Assembly: GCA_040219355.1 (NCBI GenBank)
Contig: JAVJSN010000007.1
Location: 150,764-214,763 of the forward strand
Reading direction: 5' to 3'
Source: MH13 sp040219355
Lineage (GTDB): Bacteria > Pseudomonadota > Alphaproteobacteria > Rhizobiales > MH13
Length of the DNA: 64,000 nt
Part shown: positions 44,750-52,252 of the stretch, in pieces
How the letters are laid out: each line of letters begins with the position of its first letter
How positions within the stretch are numbered: position 1 is the stretch's first letter
Notes under the pieces: model-generated
What the model saw: the letters and a program-made list of their open reading frames with translations, nothing else
Databases searched by the model: none
What the model was told of the DNA's origin: nothing
Position numbers and translations under genes: made by a program

Positions 44750-44858
44750 GCAGACTGCAAGCGGACGGTCCGCTTGTAGTCCGCCACCCGTCCGCATCAG
44801 TCTGCACTTAGTCCGCTGTTCGTCCGCATCCAAACCGGTCAACAAGCGGACGGTCTGC
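44750..44858. repeat. Phased array of GTCCGC/GCGGAC hexamers at about 11-bp spacing
   Basis: Forward hexamers GTCCGC occur at 44768, 44779, 44790, 44811 and 44822, with a GTCTGC variant at 44800; spacing is 11, 11, 10, 11, 11 bp. Inverted GCAGAC and GCGGAC lie at 44750 and 44761 (also 11 bp), forming the perfect palindrome AAGCGGACGGTCCGCTT at 44759-44775. A further inverted pair lies at 44846 and 44853. The array fills the space between the ends of two convergent genes. Confidence 0.7.
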
Positions 44859-44859
44859 A

Positions 44860-45117
44860 TCAATTGATGCTGTCAACGCGCGAGTAATAGCCCGACTGCA
44901 CGCCCTTAGCGCTGGTTAGCAAAAACCGCGCTGCACCCTCTTCGCCCAGCTCATCGACAATGTGCATGATCGATTGAAACAAGGCGGCCCGTGTCAGTTC
45001 TCGGTTTTCAATCCCTGCTTCGCGGCCAGCATCGAACGCCTCCAGCATGAAGGCAATGGCCTCACGACGATCAGAATTCTGATCAGGTGTTGAAGGGGCA
45101 GAAACAGATGAGGTCAC
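44860..45117 (-). CDS. Small helical hypothetical protein
   Basis: The 85-residue product has a Ser/Pro-rich start and a helical core (AIAFMLEAFDAGREAGIEN, ALFQSIMHIVDELGEEGAARFL), and no membrane segment. I recognise no family, although the amphipathic helices suggest a small dimeric or adaptor protein. It lies next to the phased hexamer array. The downstream 127-bp gap to the next gene is unremarkable. Confidence 0.55.
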   Translation of the reverse strand: MTSSVSAPSTPDQNSDRREAIAFMLEAFDAGREAGIENRELTRAALFQSIMHIVDELGEEGAARFLLTSAKGVQSGYYSRVDSIN

Positions 45118-45244
45118 GGGTAGTCTCCAAACGTCACGGATGGAGGCTCTACCATAAGCTGTGCTGAGCGCGGCAAATCCCTCAACAAAGCGTAAATGAA
45201 AGGTTTACCGCCGTTAACCATTTGGGCGGCGTGAGGCCAGACCG

Positions 45245-45625
45245 CTAGTCGTCGAGCAGGCTGGAAACGATGCTGGCGCCACGCTCATGGTGTCGCTCAA
45301 TCAATCGTTCACTTGCGGAGGTGCAGCGTTGATGGGTTGTCGCCACACCACGAAAACCCCGATTGAAGGCATCAATCAGCACCGATTGGCGTAGATTGGT
45401 CAGTTCTTCGCTCGCCAGCAGCGCTTCCATATCCTCGCGCGAACGCGTTGGCTCATTGCAAACGACTTCCAGATGGGCCAGGGCACCCAGAATTTCCGCC
45501 AGCCGCGACAGTGCTTCATCGGTCTGTATTTGTGTTTGCGCTGCGGCAGGCGCAATGCAGACCGTGAGCGCTAAAGCCGCCGACTGGATGAGACAAGCCA
45601 GAGAGGAGAGGGGACGGATCACCAT
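45245..45625 (-). CDS. TIGR02301-type exported protein
   Basis: The 126-residue product (ATG at 45625) has a signal peptide ending ..CIAPAAAQ and a helical core with HLEVVCNEPTRSREDMEALLASE, AFNRGFRGVATTHQRCTSA and two cysteines expected to pair. This pattern matches the TIGR02301 family, restricted mainly to alphaproteobacteria. The role is unknown; it should be periplasmic. Confidence 0.75.
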   Translation of the reverse strand: MVIRPLSSLACLIQSAALALTVCIAPAAAQTQIQTDEALSRLAEILGALAHLEVVCNEPTRSREDMEALLASEELTNLRQSVLIDAFNRGFRGVATTHQRCTSASERLIERHHERGASIVSSLLDD

Positions 45626-45680
45626 GTCCGCACACCTGCCTTGAAGCGCGGCGCGCGTCAATCGCTCAGTGGGATCATGC

Positions 45681-46724
45681 TTAGAGACTAACGACATCCA
45701 CAAACGTTGTGCCTGAATAGCAATAGCAGATGGCCGGGGCCTCAAACCGCAGCGCCAAACTGTCGCCGGTGTAAAGATCGATCACGGTTGAAAAGGTCAC
45801 GGTACGCCCACCGACCGAGGTCAGCCCAGCCTCCCAAGCCGCCATGGCATCAACGCCATTCTTCAACAGCGTGAGGCCGCCCAGCGTTTCCACCTTTAGT
45901 GTCAGCGTGAACTGATAGAGCCCATCGGCGGGAACCAGAAGCTCTGTGCCGGAGGCGGGGCTTGCCAGCGCTGCCCCCAATGCAAGGCCACCCTGGCTGC
46001 GGGTCACGCCGGAAAATCCGGCAACATCGCCGCTGCCAAAGTTTCGTGTGCCGCCGTCCAGATAGAAACTGCCAACCGGGCGCGCAGGTAAGCGCACATG
46101 ACCAGTGTTCGGGGTGATCGCCAGGGCATCGTGCCAGGCAGACCCGTCGGCGCTCACCTTGATGGAAAACCCGTCCTGCCCAGCAAGACCCATTTCTGCA
46201 CGGCCCGACCATCCCGACTGAAACACCATGCTGGCGGTCGATCCGGCATTGGCCTTGTTGATCGTCATGCGGTGATCGTTGGATGCGCTGGTGAAGAGGC
46301 TGGCGTCGCTCGCTACCGTCAGCCGGTTGGTGGTTGAGGCGGCGGCGTTGATACCGACTTGGACGAGATTGTCCTGGACGGCCAGGTCAACCAGCGGACC
46401 CCAGGCAGTGCCGTCAAACACGAAGGCAACGCCGTCGCTCGCCCGCACCACCATCCATCCGGCTTCAGGCACATGGAAATGCCAGGCCTCAGCAATCCAT
46501 GCGGCAATGGCATTGTCTTTGCCAGCAAAGACATCGCCGGCCCCGGTGCCAATCACCAAGCAATCGGCCTCGGACGGTTCGGAAGGTGGTGCAAGCGCTG
46601 CGATATCCTGCACCACCGGCTGCACCAGCGTTTCCAGCTGGGCCAATGCCTCATTGTGGGTGAGGTGCTTTTGGGCCTGTGACGCGATGATCAGCGGTAG
46701 AGAAAAACGAGCGCTTGTATCCAT
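45681..46724 (-). CDS. DUF2793 domain-containing protein (phage/GTA-type structural protein)
   Basis: The N-terminal ~115 residues match DUF2793 (FSLPLIIASQAQKHLTHNEAL, AWHFHVPEAGWMVVRASDG, AFVFDGTAWGPL), a domain found in phage and gene transfer agent tail-type proteins. The C-terminal ~150 residues form a beta-rich C1q-like domain (GTRNFGSGDVAGFS, GLYQFTLTLKVETLGG, SLALRFEAPAICY). It stands alone here, without other phage genes. It may be a satellite of a GTA cluster elsewhere. Confidence 0.75.
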   Translation of the reverse strand: MDTSARFSLPLIIASQAQKHLTHNEALAQLETLVQPVVQDIAALAPPSEPSEADCLVIGTGAGDVFAGKDNAIAAWIAEAWHFHVPEAGWMVVRASDGVAFVFDGTAWGPLVDLAVQDNLVQVGINAAASTTNRLTVASDASLFTSASNDHRMTINKANAGSTASMVFQSGWSGRAEMGLAGQDGFSIKVSADGSAWHDALAITPNTGHVRLPARPVGSFYLDGGTRNFGSGDVAGFSGVTRSQGGLALGAALASPASGTELLVPADGLYQFTLTLKVETLGGLTLLKNGVDAMAAWEAGLTSVGGRTVTFSTVIDLYTGDSLALRFEAPAICYCYSGTTFVDVVSL

Positions 46725-46890
46725 AACAGTCCTCGACGGTGCAGGCGTTGGGTTATTCGGGCTCCAGCACTGTTGAGCGAGGCAGGGGGTGGGGGGATAA
46801 GATCAACGCTTTTCCCCATCCAGCACTACGAACCGGCATCACGGGCCTTGACCTCGATTTTGAGCTATGGGAGGGAACGCCATTGCGTAT

Positions 46891-46965
<75 letters not shown>

Positions 46966-47241
46966 GCTTTCCTCGTTCGAACCCTCCGACATTCCCAGCC
47001 TGCAGATAAGTGTCGTCTTTTCAGGCGTTTAGCTGGGTATTATGCAGCTTTCTCCGTCCCTATTGTGGGTGAGTTCGGGGAGAATGCGCTGATTTGCGGC
47101 GAGTTTCTCCGTTGGCCATTTCCCAAATCATGGTTGTTGGATTTTATGGCGGTTTGGCCTGGGCGCCTGGTGGATCTTAGGTGCTAAGTTGCCCAATGAC
47201 CGATCACTATGATCGAGTCACAGCTTGAAGTTCCAGTGCGC
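46966..47241. other. Intergenic DNA between tRNA-Gln and the recombinase cassette
   Basis: No gene with family support is seen here. A short direct repeat TTTCTCCGT occurs near 47048 and 47103. The stretch probably contains the boundary of the serine-recombinase element, but no duplicated core sequence is recognised. Confidence 0.4.
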
Positions 47242-47248
47242 TCACCAC

Positions 47249-47349
47249 TGCCAAATAAACTTGCGCGCTTCTGCTGGCGTTCGATTCCCTTGCCAAGTGA
47301 AGTTGCGCTTGGACAATTGCTGGGTGTTTTGTGCCAAGTGAAGTTGTGC
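47249..47349. repeat. Three 18-bp direct repeats at 41-42 bp spacing, beside the recombinase
   Basis: TGCCAAATAAACTTGCGC (47249), TGCCAAGTGAAGTTGCGC (47291) and TGCCAAGTGAAGTTGTGC (47332) lie in the same orientation, 42 and 41 bp apart, just after the recombinase stop at 47374. Spacers are unrelated. The spacing is not a multiple of three between the last two copies, so the repeats act at DNA level and are not a protein repeat. Confidence 0.7.
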
Positions 47350-47373
47350 GATCGCGCCTGACTCTTGTGGCTA

Positions 47374-49266
47374 CTACTCGGCCAACAAGATTTGACGCTG
47401 CTGTTCCCAATCCGCTGGCAGAGGCCTCGCCCGCCGCAGCGCATCGAGGGTCAGCGACGGCGGCTGGGTACCATTCAGGATTGCACGAACGATGTCGGGT
47501 GCGAGGAAGGCCAGCGTGATGGTGCGGCTGACCTCTGACGGATCGACCTGCTCGCGTGCTGCAAGACGCGTGATGCTCGATGCTTTGCCGCTGACCACCC
47601 CCTGCCACCATTGATGGGCGAGCTTGAGCTGGTCAACCAATGCCTGATTGATGCATGGATCGTCGACCAGTACTGAGCCAACAACAAGCTTCGATGATCG
47701 CCCCTGACGTAGGATGCTTGAGGCTTGGTTGATGCACATGGGTTCAGGGTTCAGTGCATCCGGATCAGTTCCGAGTTGCTGAGCGAGTGTCTGATGGCTG
47801 ATCGTTATTGTTATCGCATCCTGATGGATGGTCACCCGCTCAAACAATGCTTTTGCCCGCCCATGATCGAGTTGCACTGCAAGATGTGTACAGTATATCA
47901 TCAGACGCTTGCGCTCCTGCACTGGCAGGCCATCCGAAGCGATCGAGCCAACCCATTCCCGGTTGAGCAGATGCACTTTCAAGCTTTGCATCACCAGCCT
48001 ATCAAGCTCGGTTGCCGACAGACGCAGGCCAGCTTTGGCATCCCGATGATGCCCGCCACGCCCGCCGGTGTGTCGTGAACTGCTGTTCCCACGCACCAGC
48101 GATGCTGAGACATAGTAGTTGTAGCGCCGAGTGCTGCTGCTCCGGTTGCGAGTGCCCTTGATGCGCTTGGTGCTGTGGCTGGGTGACAGCCGCTCACCCT
48201 CAGCATCGAACAGGATGCCAGTTAGCAGGTGGGAGCCTTTGGTGTTGCAGGCCGCCAATCCTTGATTATCAGTTGAAGTCCCATGGTGTTGTGAACTGTC
48301 GCCATGTCCAGCGTCGCCGTAGGTAACACCGTTGGAGCTGTTGGCTGCTAGTTGCTCTTGAACGGTATTCCATAGCTGATCACTGATGATGGCGTCATGA
48401 TTGCCGGGATAGGTCTGGCCCTTGTGATGGATCCGACCGATGTAGAGCGGGCATTTGAGAATGGTGTGGTATCCATTGCGCGAGATCGGTGTTCCACCGC
48501 TTGGCTTACCCTTGAGGGTGCGCACCTTCGACACCACACCCTGGGCATCCATTGTGGCTTTAAGTTTGGCCACAGTGCCCAGCTTTACGTAGCTTTCGAA
48601 GAGGGTTTGAACGGTCTTTGACTCAGTCTGGTTGATCACCAGCTGCTTGTTATGAATGTCGTATCCAAGGGGCGGCATGCCACCCATCCACATGCCACGC
48701 TTCTTGGAGGCTGCGATCTTGTCTCGGATTCTCTCTCCGGCCACCTCCCGCTCGAACTGCGCAAAGGACAGCAGCACATTAAGGGTCAGCCGTCCCATAC
48801 TCGTCGAGGTGTTGAAGGCTTGGGTAACGGAGACGAACGAGGCACCGGCACTATCCAGCAGATCTGTCAGCTTGGCGAAGTCAGCCAGAGACCGCGTTAG
48901 GCGATCCACCTTGTAGACCACCACCACATCAACACGCCCGGCGGTGATGGCTGCGAGCAGTCTTTGCAGGGCAGGGCGGTTCATCGTGCCGCCTGACAGT
49001 CCTCCATCATCATAGGCGGTTTGAACAAGTCTCCAGCCTTCATGCTTCTGGCTGGCGATATAGGCTTCACAGGCCTCACGCTGTGCATCCAGCGAGTTGA
49101 AGCTTTGCTCCAAACCCTCCTCGGACGACTTGCGTGTGTAGACAGCACATCGGCGGACCCGCCGGGTCATAGAGGAGGCAGGCCGTTTGCGATTGCCAGA
49201 CCCTGCACTGGCAGACCTGTTTCTGGTTACCGTTGGACGTCCCCGTTGCTCTTCGACCTCAAGCAT
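47374..49266 (-). CDS. Large serine recombinase
   Basis: The 630-residue product has an N-terminal resolvase domain with catalytic Ser in AVYTRKSSEEGLEQSFNSLDAQ (residues ~41-62, Ser47), DGGLSGGTMNRP and VVVYKVDRLTRS, followed by the recombinase domain (PLGYDIHNKQLVIN) and a zinc-ribbon-like region that has lost most cysteines. It catalyses site-specific integration or excision. AGGA 8 bp upstream supports the ATG at 49266. It ends with tandem TAG stops, overlaps DUF2924 by 8 bp and is last of the cassette. Confidence 0.92.
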   Translation of the reverse strand: MLEVEEQRGRPTVTRNRSASAGSGNRKRPASSMTRRVRRCAVYTRKSSEEGLEQSFNSLDAQREACEAYIASQKHEGWRLVQTAYDDGGLSGGTMNRPALQRLLAAITAGRVDVVVVYKVDRLTRSLADFAKLTDLLDSAGASFVSVTQAFNTSTSMGRLTLNVLLSFAQFEREVAGERIRDKIAASKKRGMWMGGMPPLGYDIHNKQLVINQTESKTVQTLFESYVKLGTVAKLKATMDAQGVVSKVRTLKGKPSGGTPISRNGYHTILKCPLYIGRIHHKGQTYPGNHDAIISDQLWNTVQEQLAANSSNGVTYGDAGHGDSSQHHGTSTDNQGLAACNTKGSHLLTGILFDAEGERLSPSHSTKRIKGTRNRSSSTRRYNYYVSASLVRGNSSSRHTGGRGGHHRDAKAGLRLSATELDRLVMQSLKVHLLNREWVGSIASDGLPVQERKRLMIYCTHLAVQLDHGRAKALFERVTIHQDAITITISHQTLAQQLGTDPDALNPEPMCINQASSILRQGRSSKLVVGSVLVDDPCINQALVDQLKLAHQWWQGVVSGKASSITRLAAREQVDPSEVSRTITLAFLAPDIVRAILNGTQPPSLTLDALRRARPLPADWEQQRQILLAE

Positions 49267-49885
49267 CGTGCCGTCCTGCAGATCGATCCGCCTGCGCCTT
49301 GGTGGCGATGCCGAAGAAGGTTGGCCCCGACCAACGTGTTCCGGTAATCAGACGCGCCACGGCGCTGAGCGAGCGATAGGTCTCACTGCGATAGATGAAC
49401 CCACCGCCTCCATCGGCGATCACCTCATGGGTCTGCCCCTGCCACTCACGCAGCAACCGTGTGCCTGGCTTTATCGATCTTCGAACCGGGCGCGGTGAGG
49501 GACGCGGTGCGGGCGGTGCTGCGTTTGCATTTGCGTCGAACTTAGCTCCCAGATGAGGCCGATCAATGCGGTCAGTATTGTGTGTGGGGTGTTGCGCCCG
49601 GACGACCGCCGGCCCTCCTGCGATCCAGTCCGGTCTAGCGATTCCCAGCTCCTGTCGCGCCTCTGCACTCAGCCCACAACTGCGCCCGCTCTGCGCTTGA
49701 TAGCTCAGAGCCAGGACAAACAGTTGCCGGCTGAGCCGCGTTGGTGGTCGCCGTCCAAATGTCTTCGACCAGGTATCCTGGAGTTCAGCCCGATCCGCAC
49801 CAGCAAGGTCGGCAAGCCGTTCTGCTTTGCCAGCGCCGCCGCCCATCACCTGTCCAACTGAGCGATCTCGTTTGGGCGAAGTCAC
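49259..49885 (-). CDS. DUF2924 domain-containing protein
   Basis: The 208-residue product starts with GTG at 49885 and shows the DUF2924 pattern: ELQDTWSKTFGRRPPTRLSRQL, then a Pro-rich linker, KPGTRLLREWQGQTHEV and YRSLSAVARLITGTRWSGPTFF with FGI. The second half resembles a small DNA- or recombinase-associated domain. These genes regularly sit between DUF3489 and a serine recombinase in alphaproteobacteria. Exact role unknown. Confidence 0.88.
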   Translation of the reverse strand: MTSPKRDRSVGQVMGGGAGKAERLADLAGADRAELQDTWSKTFGRRPPTRLSRQLFVLALSYQAQSGRSCGLSAEARQELGIARPDWIAGGPAVVRAQHPTHNTDRIDRPHLGAKFDANANAAPPAPRPSPRPVRRSIKPGTRLLREWQGQTHEVIADGGGGFIYRSETYRSLSAVARLITGTRWSGPTFFGIATKAQADRSAGRHDA

Positions 49886-50268
49886 TGTGGCGCAGCGATT
49901 TGTGCCGCTGCATAGACCGAAGCACCCTTACGGTTTATGCGGCGCTCTAGGTCAACGCCCGCCTTCCGCAGACCGGTCAGGCCAGCGCGCACGCTATGCG
50001 CCTGCCAGCCCGTGGCGTCCATCATTGCCTGCATGCTGGCGCCGCTTTTGCGCTCCACGAGCGCTAGCAGAATGGCTTTCTTGCTGCGAGGTGCTTTGGA
50101 CGGCGTGCGCTTAGGCCTGGTTCCAATGTTTGTGGGAGCGCTTGTCGATCGTTTCTGTGTAGCCTTTTGGTTGGTGGGTGCTGCCGGTTCAGCCAATAGC
50201 TCCTTGGCATCTTCAACGCTCACCTCAAGCTTGGCAATCGTATCGGCAATCATGTCCAGTTGGGTCAT
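49882..50268 (-). CDS. DUF3489 domain-containing protein
   Basis: The 128-residue product has a coiled N-terminus (MIADTIAKLEVSVEDAKELL), a basic linker, and a C-terminal winged-helix-like DUF3489 domain (KKAILLALVERKSGASMQAMMDATGWQAHSVRAGLTGL; residues ~70-107). ATG at 50268 has GGAG at 7 bp. It is the first gene of the recombinase cassette, overlapping DUF2924 by 4 bp, and probably binds DNA to control the cassette. Confidence 0.85.
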   Translation of the reverse strand: MTQLDMIADTIAKLEVSVEDAKELLAEPAAPTNQKATQKRSTSAPTNIGTRPKRTPSKAPRSKKAILLALVERKSGASMQAMMDATGWQAHSVRAGLTGLRKAGVDLERRINRKGASVYAAAQIAAPQ

Positions 50269-50321
50269 CAGTGTCTCCGTCGGTTCTAAACAGCGATCCA
50301 ATCATCGCTGCCACCGACGAA

Positions 50322-50338
50322 AGCCCGAAGTTCGGGCT
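50322..50338. promoter_or_regulatory. Perfect palindrome upstream of the recombinase cassette
   Basis: AGCCCGAA-G-TTCGGGCT is a perfect 8-bp inverted repeat located 54-70 bp before the DUF3489 start. It could be an operator for the cassette or, read on the minus strand and followed by TTTCG, a terminator for upstream transcription. Confidence 0.35.
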
Positions 50339-50494
50339 GCGCCATGCTGGAATACATCCGCTTAGGGCATCCATACTACCGCTCGTAACGAACCAGAAGT
50401 CCAGTCATATATCAGAGTTGTTTAGACACTGGTGGCCCAGAGCGCCGTTACAAACGCACATCAATTCACTGGGTGCGGCTTTTGGGCTGCAAGA

Positions 50495-52030
50495 TCCCGA
50501 TTTTGTTGAAAAACCCGCTTGTATTTCTGGTTGGCAATAGAATGACGCGGGGACACACTGCCCTTTAGGCCTATGTCGGCCTGGTGGAGACGGCCGGTCC
50601 GGCCAGTTTCGCCATTTTTCGGAGGTTTTGGGCGATTGCGGCGAGCAAGAATTCATCATTGATCCCAGTTGGACCGCGTAGACGTAGCCGATCGAACCGC
50701 ATGATACGCCGCAGATGGGCGAATAGCATTTCTACCTTTTTGCGTTCTCGCCTCGAGACTTCGTAGTCGGGGCTTTTGACGATGTGGTGGGCCATGTCGC
50801 GGGCACCCTCATAGATTGATCGAGGGATCTTACGGGCCGGTGCCTTCGGACAACAACGAGGCTTGAGTGCACAGTTGTCGCAATCGGACTTGCTGGCGCG
50901 ATAGCGCATCATGCCGTCCTGATCGACAAGCGGGCGGTGTGTGCGATAGACCTTCTGGCGCGGCTTGAGCAGCTTGCCTGCTGGACAGACATAAGCGTCT
51001 TTCTCAGAATCATAAATGAAGTCGGCCTTCTCGAAGCTACCGTCCTGACGAGCGGATTTGTCGAACACTGGAATGTGCGGCTCGATGCCGTGTTCGTAAA
51101 CCAGCCAGCCCAGCATCTCCGCCGAACCGTAGGCTGTGTCGGCCGCCAACCGTTCCGGCCACAGACCCTGATCGTCCTTGGCTCTTTCGATCATCCGGCG
51201 CGTGGCAGCCATCTCACCCTGGCGGATGGCTGAGCTGCCTTCGACATCGACGATGATCGCGTTCTTGCAGTCGATCAGATAGTTCAGCGAATAGGCGTAG
51301 AACGCCTTGCCGCGCGGATGGGCGGCGGTCCAGCGCGCGCCCGGATCGGTGGGTGAGAGGTATTTGGGTGTGACGTCGGAGGCTGCGCCAAAGGCTTCGT
51401 CGTCGAGTGTAGCGAGGTACTCGTTCACGGCACGGCTGGTCAGATCATCGGGCAAACCGAGCGATCCGGCATCGCCCTTTTGCCGGTTGGCATCGGCCTG
51501 GATAACGCTGGCGTCGGCCGCGAACGCTTCGCCACCCACCAGACCTTCGGCCATGCAGCGCTTGAGGACTTGATTGAAGACTTCGCGAAACAGCCCACTG
51601 TCGCGGAATCGGCCATGCCGGTTCTTCGAAAAGGTCGAATGGTGGGGAACCCGATCCTCCAGGCCGAGGCGGCAGAACCAGCGATAGGCCAGGTTCAAAT
51701 GGACCTCTTCACACAACCGCCGCTCCGAACGGATACCGAAGCAATAGCCAATGATAAGCATACGGAGCATCAATTCGGGATCGACCGAAGGTCGACCAGT
51801 GGCGCTGTAATGGGGCGCAAGATGACGTCTGATCGAACTGAGATCGACAAACCGGTCAATCGATCGCAACAGGTGATCGGCTGGCACATGCTGCTCAATC
51901 GAAAAAGCGTAGAATAGTCCTTCCTGCAGAACCTGACGTTCTCCCATCATGGCCGAATCCTCCTAGTCTCGAAGGATTGAATCAGCACTTCAGGACCGGA
52001 GCAATGCCGACTTTTTCAACAAAATCTCCC
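50495..52030 (-). mobile_element. Complete IS1182-family insertion sequence with TCCC target duplication
   Basis: The element spans 50499-52026 (1528 bp). Perfect 15-bp terminal inverted repeats GATTTTGTTGAAAAA (50499-50513) and TTTTTCAACAAAATC (52012-52026) flank one transposase gene. The bases TCCC at 50495-50498 and 52027-52030 are a 4-bp direct repeat that fits a target duplication. Intact ends and frame suggest a recent, possibly active copy. Confidence 0.88.
50571..51950 (-). CDS. IS1182-family transposase
   Basis: The 459-residue DDE transposase has an N-terminal DUF772-type domain (RPSVDPELMLRMLIIGYCFGIRSERRL, residues ~53-79), the central region with AFAADASVIQADANRQ (first Asp), LAADTAYGSAEML (second Asp), and a C-terminal part with cysteine pairs (CDNCALKPRCC) and RRERKKVEMLFAHLRRI containing the Glu. 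Reading frame is intact. It fills almost the whole element. Confidence 0.93.
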   Translation of the reverse strand: MMGERQVLQEGLFYAFSIEQHVPADHLLRSIDRFVDLSSIRRHLAPHYSATGRPSVDPELMLRMLIIGYCFGIRSERRLCEEVHLNLAYRWFCRLGLEDRVPHHSTFSKNRHGRFRDSGLFREVFNQVLKRCMAEGLVGGEAFAADASVIQADANRQKGDAGSLGLPDDLTSRAVNEYLATLDDEAFGAASDVTPKYLSPTDPGARWTAAHPRGKAFYAYSLNYLIDCKNAIIVDVEGSSAIRQGEMAATRRMIERAKDDQGLWPERLAADTAYGSAEMLGWLVYEHGIEPHIPVFDKSARQDGSFEKADFIYDSEKDAYVCPAGKLLKPRQKVYRTHRPLVDQDGMMRYRASKSDCDNCALKPRCCPKAPARKIPRSIYEGARDMAHHIVKSPDYEVSRRERKKVEMLFAHLRRIMRFDRLRLRGPTGINDEFLLAAIAQNLRKMAKLAGPAVSTRPT

Positions 52031-52252
52031 CATTGCGGACGTTAGCTGAGTTATGATTTCGGCCCCTAGCAGCCTATCGAGCAGGACCCCGCAAAGGTCT
52101 GACGAAATCATGTGATCAGCGTTCCGGCCCAATCGTCCGAAGGACAGCCTGGCACCTAATAGGTCACCAGAAGCCAAATGCTGAAGGAGGCTGATAAGAA
52201 CTAAGAGTGCAGGATTGGTGAGAAGCTCACAACGCACTTTCGAGCAGCTCAA
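52031..52252 (-). pseudogene. Short open frame interrupted by the IS1182 element (uncertain)
   Basis: A frame starting with TTG at 52252 overlaps the stop of the enolase-like gene by 4 bp and runs into the IS right end (stop inside the IS at 52016). Removing the IS and one TCCC joins it in frame to ILQPKSRTQ and a stop near 50467, so an 80-90 residue protein may have existed. No family is recognised. The stretch otherwise holds nothing identifiable. Confidence 0.25.

Larger units (their letters stand above)
47242..50268 (-). mobile_element. Serine-recombinase cassette (DUF3489 - DUF2924 - recombinase)
   Basis: Three overlapping genes in one direction form a recurrent alphaproteobacterial module. 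It lies downstream of tRNA-Gln and next to an insertion sequence. Boundaries are not defined: no att pair is seen, and the three direct repeats at 47249-47349 mark one end at best. No cargo genes are evident inside. Confidence 0.6.

Noticed and set aside
44750..44858. The regularly spaced hexamers as a CRISPR array
   Set aside because: The unit is 11 bp with no spacer of CRISPR size, and there are no cas genes in the window.
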